Assembly: GCF_910592395.1 (NCBI RefSeq)
Contig: NC_088309.1
Span: 19,348,599-19,408,598, forward strand
Source of the DNA: Lineus longissimus
Lineage: Eukaryota; Nemertea; Pilidiophora; Heteronemertea; Lineidae
Length of the DNA stretch: 60,000 nt
Direction: 5' to 3'
Position numbers and translations under genes: made by a program
In this document: positions 15,001-30,000 of the stretch, in pieces
Layout: the number at the start of each line of letters is the position of its first letter
How positions within the stretch are numbered: the stretch's first letter is position 1
The notes under the pieces: model-generated
Databases searched by the model: none
The model's input: only the letters and a program-made list of their open reading frames with translations
What the model was told of the DNA's origin: nothing

Positions 15001-18000
15001 CCAGGCCTTTCTTCCAAGTGAGATTTATCCATGCATTGAATCTGGCGTTAAAGGTCACAAAAACCCACACCAAAAACGCATATACAGTACTTCGTTTGTT
15101 CCCGGGGCAAAAGCCTAAATGTCAAACCCTACAATGCAGTAATAGTGATAAAGAAAAACTTATTGATATTTACGAGAATTTATTGTGAAGACATTCGGTT
15201 ATTTCGTTTCAAATTATAGTACTTGTAGGCCTTTTCATAGAAAGACAGTAAGACTAGACCCTACCCTAAACCGATTATTTGCCCACATACACGGAATATT
15301 GGCACATTTCCCAATCACGTGGCCGGAGGCCCTTGCTCAGTGGAGCATTGACGTGATTGATCTAGTCAAACTAGCGACGCAAACAAGTATTGCTCGCCAG
15401 GGAAGGCTCCTATCTCAATATTGAACTTGTTGACGATTATTCGCTTGTAGATCAGAGTTTGGATTCTTGTCAAATCACTGATTTACAAAACGAAGGAATT
15501 GAAACAAATCACCTTCTCAATACGCTTACCATTTTTACTCGTGGAAATATTTGCCTGTTACCTTCCTGTTTGTCTTTCATGTTTACATACTTGTAGAGAT
15601 GATCGCAGGGTAGTTGAGTAAGAAGTGGGAGCGTTCACCATTGCTTCCTTAATCAGTAGAAATGAAACTCGATTTCCTCTTCAATGGGCCGGAAAGAAGA
15701 AGTGAAACTTGACTCTTACAATGAGGCACAACTAATAACTGATTCAATTAAGATTACTTCTCCCATGGCTGATTAGATATCTAATGATTTAGATCATTAC
15801 ACTTGGCTAGTGATATCTCTGCTATAAAGGGGGGTAATTGAACCATTTAGCTGTCATCAAACCCATAAGTGATAAATGCAATCAGCAAATGAGCAAATGA
15901 GCAATGTCTGTCGCTGTGACGGAACCATGACAACTTCAATTCAACCAATCGGTGGCCACACACCAACCGCAATTGTCATGTAGTCATGGCTTTATGTCGC
16001 AGGTCACAGTGACAAAAATCACTCATTTGGTTGTGCTCCACAGACTAGAATTGTATGCCTTTACTTCTTCTTCTTCCATGTTCCAAGCTTTACTTCACTT
16101 GGGAAAGAAAGCACAGGCGGTGGATGAGCGCATCACAAGCCTACCCTGCTATACAGAAAGGAAGAACCGTACCAGTAGCATACCCTGCTATACTGACAGG
16201 AAGAACAGTGAAAGTGGCTATGTCATTTGTTATTTTGGGTGACAAGTGCACATTGTAATGCTGGTGGTGGCAGATAGAAATTTGAGTTTGTTGGTGACAT
16301 GAACCATTGTCTCCTGGTGTGATGATGAGTTTCAGTGACCATGGTCAACCTGCCAGTATACTAAACCATCACAATGACAATTGATGACTTTCCATTGACA
16401 TGAAAAATGTGGGACTATCATAACAATTACATTTAATTGTATTCCAGAGCATCACGTTGCATCACCCATATTTTCCAATTCTTCTCAGTGTACAGCTGAT
16501 TTAGTATTCTACTCCTAGTTAAAACATTGCGTTTACCAATAAATAATATTGATATGATATTGATTTATAGTGAAAATATTTGCGAAGGCAACCACCACTG
16601 TTGAGTGTTGTATTATTTCTGTCTGGAGATTAGCGTAAAATGCAAGGGGGCGGGGACACTCCTTTAAAATGATTTGAAATTTCATTTTCAACATGCCCTG
16701 AAGCCATCTTATTGAATTGAACTTTGAAAAATAAGGTATCATCAGAGGCATGAAATTCAACCCCCACAGTTCTTTTTTCCAATTCAATATACAAACCAAT
16801 CCCAAGTACAGACGACATAAAAATCTGTTGTTTCATACTGGCACATCTACCAACCATGGCCAACTGTCCAAGGTCATCTTTCATGACTATGTTATGGCTC
16901 TGAGAAGTTCAAGCTGTAAAAACCTTTTAGATTCTGTCCAGATCAATTCATACCTTGGACAAAGAATCGTTGTATCTTTTTAATGTTCGCTTCCTAAACA
17001 TTGTCAAAACACACTGTTCATATTGAGCAACACCAACCAACCCAGGGCGTATTGTTTTCAAAGATTATCAATCGCTTGGGGAAGTTTTCATTGCTCCGAT
17101 ATGTCAGACCTCTCAGCATCAATATCAATCTACACCTTCAGTTCAAAATCGCTGTAGCCTGATGATGCTCCACACATAGTTTTACATCAGCAGATTACTC
17201 AAAGTACAACGTGTGCACTATAGCCTGGAGCATTATTGTCTTCGCAGATTACAGTGAACCGCTTGGGGTAGTATTCGCTGTTTCGATATTTCAGATACTG
17301 ACGAGATTTAGTTATCGCTGCACATTTGTTTTCCGAGGTGGATATTGGAAATGATTTGATTTGTTCCTCTGTGTTTCACGCTCGATTAGATAACGTCTGT
17401 CGTGCGTTTTAGCGATAATGCTCCATTAGTTTTATTGGGATATGACAGGTTTGCCTAGTGTGGTTATTTTGCAATATCTGGAAGATATAAAAAGTTGTTT
17501 TGTTCGATGTTATCGCCTATTTATAGTGGTTTTCTGGTGATGATGTGGTTGATTTGTGCAGTGCACATTGGTGTCCTTGCCAAAGTGACATGCAATAGCA
17601 TCTGACATCCTCGGACAAGCGCTCCTAGAATTCTGCGCCTCGGGCATCTCTGTGATATTTTAATTTCCTATTCAGATATTTCACATGAAATTCTTGAAAT
17701 GATGTGAGACGGATATCAGGACAGACAGGTTCCCTAGCTGCAAGCCTTAATGCATCTAAATGCCGTAATTTCACCAAATATGTGGTCGTTTAGCACACTA
17801 CAATCGATTTCGAGAGCTCTCCGCTGATGAGTGACCGTCACCAGCAATTGGTTGAGCAGCACTAGAAAATACACTAAAACTGAAGAGCATGTATGAGGTA
17901 ATTCAGACTAAAAATTACAAATAATAACCAAGTACTTTGTAAAATTATATGAGGGCAATGGAAACCTGATCTGTACCAAGCGGTTTCGATCGATTAACAC

Positions 18001-21000
18001 AGCACTGTTGTGGTTATTCTGTGGTCTAAGTAGCAGCTAGTGCTTCAATTTTGAAAATCCTCATCGAAATTAAACACGTTGGATGAGCGGATAATAGAAT
18101 TTTCCGTAATGAAGGGCATGGTGACCAATCGGTTTGATTTTCAGAAGTACAATTGGAAATTCTTATTAATTAACTTTTTGATTAAGATGATTTAATTACA
18201 GAGAAAAGGAAGCAACTGCACTTGTGATGCAGGATTTTCAAGTTAATGAGATAAATCCAGGCAGAAAATTTTGGCCATGCGTTTGAGCCTCTCAATCAAA
18301 ACTTTGTCAACAAATGTTCAACGCCACAGGGTTATTTGCTTTGAAGTACTGTCAGGTTCCGAGTTGAGGCATTATAAAAAGATGAAAAAACCTCTTCCAA
18401 TTTAGGAATATTTCAGTTGTCTTGAGGTTCTGGGTTAAAAAGTTAAGTTTGTCTCAACAGGCATGCATTTAAAATGTACTTAAAATAGATTTAGACCATT
18501 AAAATGTATTCGGGCCTTGGATAAAGTTATTCTAAAACTTAAATGAAGCTTTTAATGGAATTCCCTCGAGTCAAATGGTTGTTGTAGATAATTGGGATGG
18601 CTTTAGAATTTGTATGAGGCAATCATGATGTTAAGCGCTAATCAAAGTTGTGGTAACACTGCTAATGAATTCAAAGTCACAGCTTTGAACTTCACGCTTT
18701 TAACTTCACGCTTTGAACTTCGTTTCATGCAGTATGTGTCAAAAGGCAAGGACAACTTTACAGGTAAGGTTTGTGTGTCCTTGTCCCGAAACCCTGAAAG
18801 ATTTTTAATGCAGTTGACCTGCAAAACTTACTATATAAGTCTAGTCTCTGGTTCTATTAATTTGTTCGTATCTGTGGTACTATAAGTAGACATGATGCTG
18901 GCCAAGTCAGCAATGGCTATAGTATTCTGTGGTATGAAGGATTATCGTAAACGAGATCAACTTTAGCCTACAATTAAAACTACTATTGTTTAATTGATAA
19001 CCATTCACAGTCGATCAGTCAGGGTATTGATAATTGACAGGTGTCAATCAAAGTATGGATTATCTGATAGCTTGCTGAGACAAGAATTGTCTGAATGGAT
19101 AAGATTTCATGTTGACTGTTTCTTGAACAATTTTTCCTGACCGAGGTCAGCCTGTTGGTCAGGTGTGTTGATTTTGTGTAAAAAGCGCACCGCAAAAATA
19201 AGAAAATGTAGAAAAATGTGTTTGTCGTGAGTAGAGTTACCTAGTGTGAAATGTCAATGTGCAGACAGTACACATCCAACAAGACAGTCCCCTGATTTAC
19301 AACAGAACTTCTGGCCTGCAAAAAACGGTAGGGAACACAGGAAGACCATGAACGGACAAGCCTCTCCATCTCCGCCACAGGACTGAAGATATCGAATAGG
19401 CAGACTGAACGCAGGAGAAGAAGAAGATGCCAGTATGAAAGAGTGGCGATTTTAATAGTTCCCTCTCCGACAAAAGGGGGTTAACTTGGCAAGGCCTCTA
19501 TGGAATTGCAGGAGATATTTAGGAAGTGAATGGAGTCTTTCTTTTGGTATGTAGGCCTATGACTCAACGGTTCGTTTCGACTGACTTGGTGTCATCACAT
19601 ATCCTGGTGTTCAAACACATTCTTGACAAGGGAACGCTGACCTCACATTTGGGAGGGCAGATTGACCTTCTTTATCATATGTTATGTGTATTGATATTAT
19701 TTGAAATAATAAAAACGCTTTTCTGTGATATTTCTTCAGTTGATTAGCCATGTTGGGAAAATTGTTGTCTAGCCCATGTGGGTGTATCTTTTCTTGCATG
19801 GCCTAGTTCATGATGGATTGTTACACTTGGTACCATACAGAGATCAAACCTCTTTTCAGGATGATGATGTACCCACGGGACAGAGTACAGAAGGGTCAAC
19901 GTAGATGACGGCCAACGATATACTGCCTTAAAATCTCCTGAGTTTTAATAATTGAAACAATTATTGAAAGGAGCGTCGAAATGAGTTCGGTTTATAATCA
20001 GATGGACATAATTTTTGTATCAATTCAATTTCAAGTAGTCCTAAAGAGTGTTCTAGATCTGTCAAGTAAAATGCAAAAGATACATGGGTCCACTCCAAGC
20101 TTTCAATAAGTTCTTTTAGAATACACTTTCTAAAATTTTGGCACAGGTTTTGGGTGATAATTCAAACTTTTCGTACTATGTCATACTTGACCTCGGGCAA
20201 GGTGACCTGTCTGATTTGAACATGGTTAAGACTTGTATGTCAGGCTAGTCAAGACAGTGAAGTTGCCTTGCTTGAGAAGTCTTTCCATTGACTGACATAT
20301 TCCTGTTCCTGGGAACCTTTTTTGGTGTTAAAGGGTTGTCACTCGCGATTCCAAAATGATATGCGAACTAACAGCATTGTCTTCAAATTGGCTTGATTTT
20401 TAATCTGGGACTTTTTGGTCTGTTGTCTGTGTTTTAAAATTCGTATCAATTTTGTTGCAGTGATTATCTCCTGTTCAAATCAAGCAGAGATTTAGACGAT
20501 TGGATGACAAGGATCACCCCTCAGGCACAAACTCAGTGGTGAATGCCAAATCCCCATTACTGGTGTCCAGATAGTATGTTGATATTAGTAATGCAATAAC
20601 AGGTCTGAAAGAACATAGGCCTCGCCTGAGGCTGCTTTCCTTATCTCAATGTACTTTTCTCAATATGATAATGCAAGTCATGTATATATTATATGGCGCT
20701 TTTGTGTTTCATACGCTATAGTAAACAAGGGCTTATTTTATTTGCTCCGTACTATCTTGTACTACCATTTGGCCATAATTCAACTACGTCTCGCATGACA
20801 ATAATCAGGATATTTATCTTATGTATGTTAAAGGCCTGCGCTTTTCATAACAAAAATTTAAATTTGTAATTGAACTTGAATGATTTCAATTCCGTTAATA
20901 TGTTCTGAATATAAATTTCAACGTTGCTGTTGTGTAGAGAGATATACAATTGCTATACAAACCAAGAAGTTTCAGCACAAAGTTGCATGTACGAAAACTG

Positions 21001-24000
21001 CACTGAGGCATTGTGTATAAATGCATTTCTTTTTTCCTGACCCATGATTAAATACAAAGGACATGGGCAAGTTTACTGGAGCCATGGCGCATAATAGGCC
21101 TAGGAAAATGAGAGCTCTTCTTTTCATGCGAGCAATTGTATTTGAAGTGCTGATATGGTCTCCTGAATAAAAACCATTTCTAAAGGCATTTTGCATGATT
21201 TACGATATCAGTCACTGCAAGGAGTAAATAGGGGTAGGTTTTGTCATTGACATCACCCCACTTACAGCCATGTACGTTTGTACGACTGTTGATATATGTC
21301 ACTAGGTGGAATGATTTATTTGAGAGCCCCATTGAGTTTTTGTTAAAAAAACGAGGATTGTTTTGATAAAGCCTAAATAACGTAGAACTAAAATAATTTG
21401 GTGATCTGGAGGAGCTTTGGCACTGTATTTTGTTGTATCAAAGTGTTTTGAACCTAGAGGGCAGACTACTATTATCAGTGCAGAAAAAAGTTTCTTCTTT
21501 GACCCCCTATAATAGTCATTTGGGGGTTCCCCAGATAGACCATATTTTATTTCTGGATTCTGTTCTTTTAAACTTCATACAATAGTTGACTGACACAAAG
21601 AAAAAATTTGAACATCTGAACATTTCAACCAGATTGGTTAAGAAACAAACTGTACAGAGTGGAAAATGTTACACTTGGAACTCGCAATCCAACCTTTTCA
21701 GGGCAGGGGTATCTGTCAAGGGAAAGGCTCAGTACAAAAATGGTAGAAAACTGAACGTATTCTGCTCCAAACTTTCTCAATTATAGGGACCTCAGGCTAG
21801 CACGAGGGTGATACTTGCCGGCCTAGACCACTTCAGGTGATATCAACTATTGTCACCACAGGTACTTAAACTGGTCAGGTCGGCAAATAAATCCCAACAC
21901 AACTACATGTAGTTGTTGGAGAAGGGCAAACTGATGTCCGTGAGAGGTGGTGCTGGGTCAGGATATCCAAATACTGATGTCTTCCGGGGTTGCTGCCCGG
22001 AAGTATTCAATGGGTCTGATGACCTGAGAGGTGGCAACTGGGTCTTGGTTGCCAATTCAATTCCAAGGATCAGTTTGCCTCCATCACCCACCAGGGTCAT
22101 CAGTTGGCTAAATCCAGAGTACCCGATTCTCAGGGAAAACAGCCTTGACTTTCATCCCTCCCACCCCCTAATTTCTCACACTTCACAAGGGCATTGCTGA
22201 TGTGAGTCAGTAATTCTACTGAAGAACACACACTTTTACAACAATATACATTTGAATTTCAAGTACTTGTGAAATAGTACCAACATTTTTGGGCACACAA
22301 GGACTTTTATTGAGTACCATCAAGTAATGCTCGTTGTAGCTGCATACACCCTGCATGCTGGTGACATTTTCAATCATCACACAAGGGCATTCTCTGTGGT
22401 CAGTAGAAAAGCATCAAATGAAGTGTTTTGCTGTAGCTTGTTTCTGCTGGTGACTTTTATGTGAAAAGAGTCAGATTACTTGTGCATTAGAGATAAACTT
22501 TGTCACTATAATGTTAGGCAGATAGCACATGGCCATCTCGAACTATAGCCGCAGTCTTTACTGTGGCAACCTCAGTCCCTGTACATGAACTTTCTCAGTT
22601 CTAGAGGACTTGGGACTTGAGTCACCCCTGCACCGATTTGGATATCTGATACTTTAACCAAACACTATTATCAGTATAGTAGACCTCAAGTGCTTGCTTG
22701 CTATATTTTAGATGTATGAACTCTCAATGAGTTTGGTAAATAAATTCAGACCTAGTAAACACGTTGTCTATGCATTTGTCTTATGTTTGTAATAGTTGTA
22801 CACGATCTTGGGTTTAGGCGCTTTTCTGACTGGTTTTAGCATGCATTGACTATAAATGACTCAAGGTGATCAAATCAGTCATAAAACACTCATAAAGTTC
22901 TAAGAACAGATTTTTTTGATTTTCGTTGTCAATGACTCTCATTGGGTCAACACCGACTGCACTTTTATAGCTGAAGGGCACCAAGCTAAATGCACAAAAG
23001 TGTATATACCATTCAGGACCTTGACTGCTACCGTGTTTTACCCCCAAAAAGCATTCTTTTCAGAATCTCAGAAAGCTGGAGGGGTTTTTCATTTCAATGA
23101 ATATTTCTAAGGAGTATTTTTTGTGTTGGCCAGAAAGCTTTAACGCTTCTCCAGCTGCTCAGAAACCTTTATTTCTAGAGTGTTGTGATCTCTGAGGAGA
23201 GCAAATATCTTGGACCCTCGACGTCTCCCAAAGATCATGCTTTGGTAGTGGCTGGTATTATCAGAATCTTAGCAATATTAGATTCCTAGTATTACACATT
23301 CCGGTTGATGCCATTCAATGAAATTGTCATCAGACTATTAATAAAATCAAACTCGCCCAGGTGGTATACGATTTTCCTTCACTTGCCTTTGTGATATTAA
23401 TCAGGCTTGACCACTTCCTTTCACGATCTCATCAACCAATTTCGGCCATTGTTGATCCATTTGTGAGAGTCCTTTTACAGTCAATTCCCATAGCGCACGA
23501 TGCTCAAGCAGAGTTGGCAGTCTTAGAAATTAATTGGTGAATGGACGAATGTGTGGAATCAGATCGGATCAGTTCGGTTGATGTGGCTTAGGATGAATGA
23601 ATATCTAATGCGTCTCGGTCACCCAAAGGTTCTGTTATCACTTTATCTTTAAATCTAACTGATCCAAGGGATGATGGTAGCCTGAAGATACTAATGCCTG
23701 TGGTCAGCTGCGTTTTAGACCAATCGTCGTGATGCCATGGGTGTCTCGTGATGTTAGAACTGGTGAGTGAGCACCAGTTTCTTCCAAACCCGATCTGCCG
23801 AAGAAAAGATGCTTAATTTGACAAAGGAAACACACTCTCAAAACTCAGCAGCCTCCTGACCACTTGACCAATGAATGGTCAGCCTTTGAGGACAACCCCT
23901 TGCAGATAGGCCCTGATGAGGGATAGGATTTAAACAACACCTTTGCAGCGTTGCCAGCACTGGTCATTCACCGACAATCTGTTAACTTAAGATACCAATG

Positions 24001-27000
24001 CTTTTACCCATATACTATACGCTCTTCTTAACTCTACCGTATCCTCCAAGGCAAGAGTCACCCGCTTGACAATCAGAACTTACTGATGAAGGTAGTGGTT
24101 TGTCATTGTGATAAACTGGATGGTAAAGGGAATGGCCAAAGATCACCCTCGCATCAAACAAAAGAGGCAAATGATAAGTTTTGATACCTCGAAGGGAATC
24201 CTTTTCTGAATGATGACACCCTCAGGAAGTTAAGACACCATCTGGTAAAGACAGTAGTTGGACAAAGGAATAACTTAACAAGACAATGATATGGAAGAGG
24301 AACTACATCAAGGCGATTCTATGAAATTACCAGTTGGATAGCAAATGACTTGTGCCATGAGGCCGTCAATTATGATGATGATGATGAAAAGAAGCTTGGT
24401 GCCTTCCATCTGGTATCATGAGCAGGTATCAGGAAAAGGTCCATCTTTAACCGTAGATTGCATCTTTGCTTCTCAAGGGTTAACATACTCAGCACATGAG
24501 AATTATCGTTTAGATTATATTCCTTGAATGTTTAAGATGATAGATTGTAGACATTTTTGAATGCATTATACAAAGGCTCTCAGTGATGTGTATGTTGACT
24601 TACAAATCCATTTGCATCTTCAAACTTACTGCAATAGTCTTTAGAAAGAAGAAAAAAACGGAACTTGCCTGGATGAGTCAAAGTGAGACATTACTTTCTT
24701 ATGAAAAAAAAACATGCAAAAGTTCAACAAGACTGTTTGCAGGCACAAAGAATTGATAAACACAATCATTGCAAGGATTAAGCACATTAGAGTTTCAATA
24801 TCTTTAAACCGAGCAATGTTGTTTTGTCGTGTTAGTCTTGTTTTCAATGTTATACCTAGTTCTTACATCAAACCTAACTTTGCAGGTTGGTTATGCTCGT
24901 ATGGCCTCTAGGTTCCATGTTCTTATTGTGTCAATAATCCAGGGTTTATTGTGTATGTTTTTGGGGCTGCACACAATCCGAAATGGCGCAAGTCTGTACT
25001 CGTCATGGCCCCTCGGCCTTGTTCAATTGTCGTGATAAATCGTTTCATATTACTATAACTCTTACACATTGGATTAAATTGCCCTGACCTACTTAATGAG
25101 ATTTTGCAGAAAAAAATATCGAGACTAGATATGATTTTGTCGTCCCCTGCAGGATACAAAACCTTTTTACGTCGCTCCGAATATATTGATATGTCTCTTT
25201 ATTACGGCCAATGAAAACAGCTATAAGCTTTCGTCAACAAACTGTTATTCTGCAGTGTTGGGACTACTAAAATGGCTCACTGATAGTTTGTTTGGTTACA
25301 TTACTGATCTTTTTATTGAAGGCCCTTGGACATGTTTTATAGGTGTTGGCCTTTTGAGTAGTGTAAACTCATGTATTTTCATGTCACTAATTGTTGGCAA
25401 AACCATATAATGCATTTAATTTTTTTAATTTTTCAATAAAATTGGACTTCAGTCTTATATAATTTTCACACCGTGGACGATTTTGCTGAAGTACATGTAC
25501 TTCATTGACTATTTGCATCTGTTATTTTAGCTGTCTACCCATCTTCCTTTTGATCAATGTTAACAAGTCCGGCAACTTTCGAAAAATGTTCCTTTAGCAT
25601 TCATGTGGCTTTCCTCGCTGCCCCTGAAGATTTCTCGGATGGAAGTCATCAAAATTGCATCCAATCGCTCTTAGCATCTGTGTGGACCACAAATTTCTGT
25701 TGCATAATCTTTGAATGCAGTCAATTTGTCGAAAGGCACCTTCGACAAATTGTGCAGGTTACATCATCGAACTTGAATTCGTTGTTAGAATTTCTCAAAG
25801 CAACCTTCTCCAAAATAGATAAACCCGTTACGCTTGTCCTATTTTGGGAGATATTGGAATGGTTGCCAAATTATTTTCCTAGAGCAGTGGGCATTGGTTA
25901 AAATTCAAATCATTTTCTTGATGCGCAGTAGTCTTTAAAGAGGCCTGTGCAGTTTCCGCAACATACGGTACTGATTACTTATTGGATGGGTTTGAGTGTA
26001 TGGTTTACCATAGTACTTCATTGAGCTAATTTACTTCGAAGCAATTGGGGCCAAATGATGGGGTCACGACTCCTCTTCCTGCATTGGGAGTACTCAGTCG
26101 GCATGCCGTGTCTTTGTCATAGACTTGGTCCAAGGGAAGAATACCTTGGGCCAAAGTTTCAACAGCGCTTGGCCCTTAGTACAGATTGCGAAGTAGGAAG
26201 AAGTACAAAAACCCTTGCAAGATGAGGGGGAAGATGAGATGGACCCTTAAATTAGCAAGGACCATGTGCCATGCCACCCTTCGACCATCCTGTCTCCCAG
26301 GCCTTGGAGTAACCAGACTACTCTAAGCCCATGTAGGTACCACCTCATACTTGTATACGAAGTGATAGTCAAGTCGGGTCTTCTTCTTCTTCTTCACGTT
26401 TTCTCTTTACTTGGAGGTGTTATTCTCCTTTGAGTATGCTTCCTCTAACAGGCGGGAAGAGTGTTTTACGTGCCACTACGTTAAGGTGCTAGTTGGGTCT
26501 ATTTGCCTCATCTTTGGTGCTAATTGGGGTCGAGATGTTCTTCCCCTTCTACTCATAGTAAGCCTACATCGTGGTCAGGGTTAGCTTTTCAATCTAATCA
26601 AGAGGATGTTTTTTTAACTTGCGCAAAAACTAATGGGAAAATTATCGTGCTTCCTATGGTGAATTGATCTATTTTTGGCTGCCTGATAACAGCATGAAAA
26701 GCGTCCAAACTTTGGCTGATGGCCAATGGGGTATAAACATGTTTGTTAGCCCTGGCGATACCACAGAAATGGTTGAACTGCTGGGATGGGCGACCCAAGC
26801 CATGCAGTTAATGCCTTGGAATGGCCATGGCAAGTCTGTATGTACTCTACGGGCTCTCCCTCAACACTCTTTCTGTCTCGAAACTCACCCGGCTGTGATT
26901 TTTTACCGCTGCTCTTTTCATTAATAAAGAACATGAATAGCTTTCATTCAGTTACGATCTTCTCTGTGTGAATGAATCATTCACTAAAGGTTACTGGGCT

Positions 27001-30000
27001 GTTTGTCAGGCTCTTGGCATTGTCTCAATAACCGGCCTAATCCGGTGACATTTGACTACCGTTGAGTGATACTTGAAAAAGGCTTTTACGTTGACCTCCA
27101 TTCTTGTGTTGATTACGTTGAATGGTTCCGGTTTTGCCTTTATCATCGCATGGCCAAGCTCAGCTGATTACTAAAATGGTTTACATATCCGTACTCTCAG
27201 TTGTAGCACAATACTGCAGAGGGCAACGTTAAAACAATTTGGCATGGGTAGGGGGTCATGATGGGCAGTAGGAGGCATATAAAGACACAAGTGAAATGCC
27301 ATACATGATCACAAAGTAATCAATTATAGCGCTGTGAATTTGAAAGCTGTCATGCTACGTCAAGCCTTCCTAAACCGCATCAGACCATTAAGTTTTGAGG
27401 GGGAGGGACCTGTCCTGAAGTCATGTTATAAAAAAGGCCCCATGCTGTTTCCAAACCAACAATAATTTTGGCAAATCCAAGTGCAATTTTTGCCCCTCCT
27501 GAATCCTGCTTAAACATGGGTATCTATATCAATCATCCCAGCCAATTTTGATCTATCAATATCATAACATCCTGAAAAGGCAATTGCTCTGATTTTTAGC
27601 TCAGCTGACAAAGTCAGCGGAGCTAGTCAAATAGCTATTCGATTGGTGTCCGTCCTTCCACCCATCCTGCCATCCTTCCATCCATCCATCCATCTGTAGG
27701 CAAAGTTGGGCATTTTGTAATCATACAACCGAGGCACTTCAAATCTAGTCTTGCTTATAAACACCGCAGAAAATGTTGCTTACGGAAAAAAATTTGGGCG
27801 ATTCGACTCAAATTCAGCTCCCCAGGGGGCAAAATGCGTAAATGAAAAAACAATTTTTTGACGCTCTATTCCAGCAGATAAAAGCTCGAAATAAAGTTGA
27901 AAAGGTCTTCATGATACAGAAGTTTTGATATAAAATAGATTAGTGTGGATTTATATCACCAGTTGGCGGTAGTGAGCAAAACTGTTGTTTGACCCCGGAT
28001 GACCCCGCTTTAAATTTCCCGCCGGTTACCTGGAGTGCTATCATCAAGAAAATGGCGGTGACCTTTTTATTTCTACCGGAGCGATGATTTTGTAAGTGAC
28101 AAATTTTCTTTTTTAAGCCTTTACGGAAACGTATTTTGGTACGAAACTTCACACGTTTATAGAAAAGATCAACGAGAATGTGTTCAAATGCCCTCATAAC
28201 GATGAGTTCAACAGAATTTGGTCAAAACAACCTTCGAATGGAGTCAACTTTCTTTGCGAAATTGAAGCGACGACATCATTATTTATCGTAATTTATGCAG
28301 ATCTGAGTCCAGCTGATGGGCGATGTTTTGATTTGTGTTCAAACTATTGGAAACTTCGGAAATTAGTTCTATTAGTTCTACTATTCCGTAGGAGTATATT
28401 ATAGCCATTGATGTTGACAGCTAAAAGCACGAAAACTTTGTTCAGGTTTCTCGTCCAATCACGTGACCTCTCCAACACTCGATAATGCACTCTTTTCGTC
28501 CACGTTTTAGGCCAATCTTCGGCCTGAACATGAAATCTAATAAGCGCAGTACTTAAAGCAGATGTTTCTCTCGCCTTGAAAACATTCCTGGGTAAAATCC
28601 ATTGAGATTAGCCGAGTTAATCCACTTTTTCCGTGCCTAAAATCTCTGCCGCTGAATTCTATAAATAGAAACTATTAACATCGCGGCAGTGTGGTTCCCA
28701 TTGTGCGCCCTCCCACTTCACACCATGTCAGGAACTTTTACGGAGAGAGAGGGCGTGCGGTAAGAAGAATGGCCAAAATGACGTCACGTTTTCCTGGCAA
28801 TGCCTCTTGCCAGACCAGTCAAGCATTGGGAAAGCATCTTTAATTCAGACAACGTTAGAACTCGAAAAACGAATATGTTAATTTGCAAAATTAAAAGCAG
28901 ATTTCACCACTAACCAGCCAAATCGGAATACGACGGCACAAAATGTTCTCGCTTTCCTCCTGCTAAAAAACCTTGTTCCCGCACTCCTATTTTAATTTAT
29001 CCCAAGGAATATGATATGATCTGTTTTCACTTTTTTGTAATTAAATGGTATTCATATAATGAGATCAATAGTAGTGTCCGTGTCAGATCCCATCATGGAG
29101 GTATAAATAGTTATTTATACCTCCATGATCCCATCGTTCAACTAGTCTTCTCTCCCCAGGTGCCTCACACGGACCTTCACGTACTCAAGACCAACTCTTA
29201 CAATATCGCCCTCAAAACAACCCTGGAGTCATGAATTCACAGGTGCTCCTGTGAAATCTCAGTTCTAGTTTATTTATCAAACTTTATCGAGGGTTACCCG
29301 GTTATCGAATCGAATGGATGTGTCGATCGTCGGGGCGGATTGATATGTGGTTAGGTTGTGCGTCCAAGGCGATTACTAATAGGTCATTCAGTTAGTTTGA
29401 GAAAGATCATGATCATGAAGATGCGTGTTGTGTTATCATAACTGGAAAATAAGTTGAAGTTATTATTAGTACTACGATTCTTACATGAGTAAAAAGTAGA
29501 CGTTTTAAGCAACACAATAATGTTACTCCCATTTTTAGCTCAGCTGACAAAGTCAGCGGAGCTAGTCAAATAGCTATTCGATTGGTGTCCGTCCTTCCAT
29601 CCAGCCATGTTGGGCATTTTGTAACCATAGAACTGCGGCACTTCAAATATGGTTTTGTATGTTAACAGCGCAGGAAAGGATGCTTACAGAAAAGAAAATG
29701 TGCGATTCGACTCACATTCAGCTCCCCAGGTGGCAAAATGCGTAATTGAATAAACCATTTTTTGCCGCTCTATTCTTGCAGATAAAAGCTTGAAATAAAC
29801 TTGAAGAGGTCTTCATGATATAGAAGTTTTCATATAAAATAGATTAGTGTCGATTTATATCACCAGTTGGCGGTAGTGAGAAAAACTGTTGTTTGACCCC
29901 GGATGACCCCGCTTTAAATTTCCCGCCGAGATTACCTGGAGAACTATCATCAAGAAAATGGCGGCGACCTTTTTATTTCTACCGGAGCGATGATTTGCAA

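Larger units (their letters stand above)
9024..27592. other. 5' two-thirds of the 28.5 kb first intron, no gene recognised
   Basis: About 18.6 kb without a frame that looks coded on either strand. What can be seen is minor: a G run at 10921-10930, an imperfect tandem pair near 16140-16206, an old imperfect duplication (17046-17120 against 17228-17300), an 18 bp palindrome at 21899-21916, a perfect 12 bp inverted repeat at 25722-25752 and a SINE-like piece near 26375-26560. Long first introns of axon-guidance genes often carry enhancers, but nothing here can be assigned without conservation data. Confidence 0.6.

Noticed and set aside
19320-19430. Retroelement 3' end with a GAAGAAGAAG tail
   Set aside because: Suggestive, but there is no second copy in the window and no coding sequence to support it.
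25557-25901. 114-codon plus-strand frame as a gene
   Set aside because: No domain, no splice context and no conserved-looking pattern. Its length is within chance for 60 kb of AT-rich DNA.
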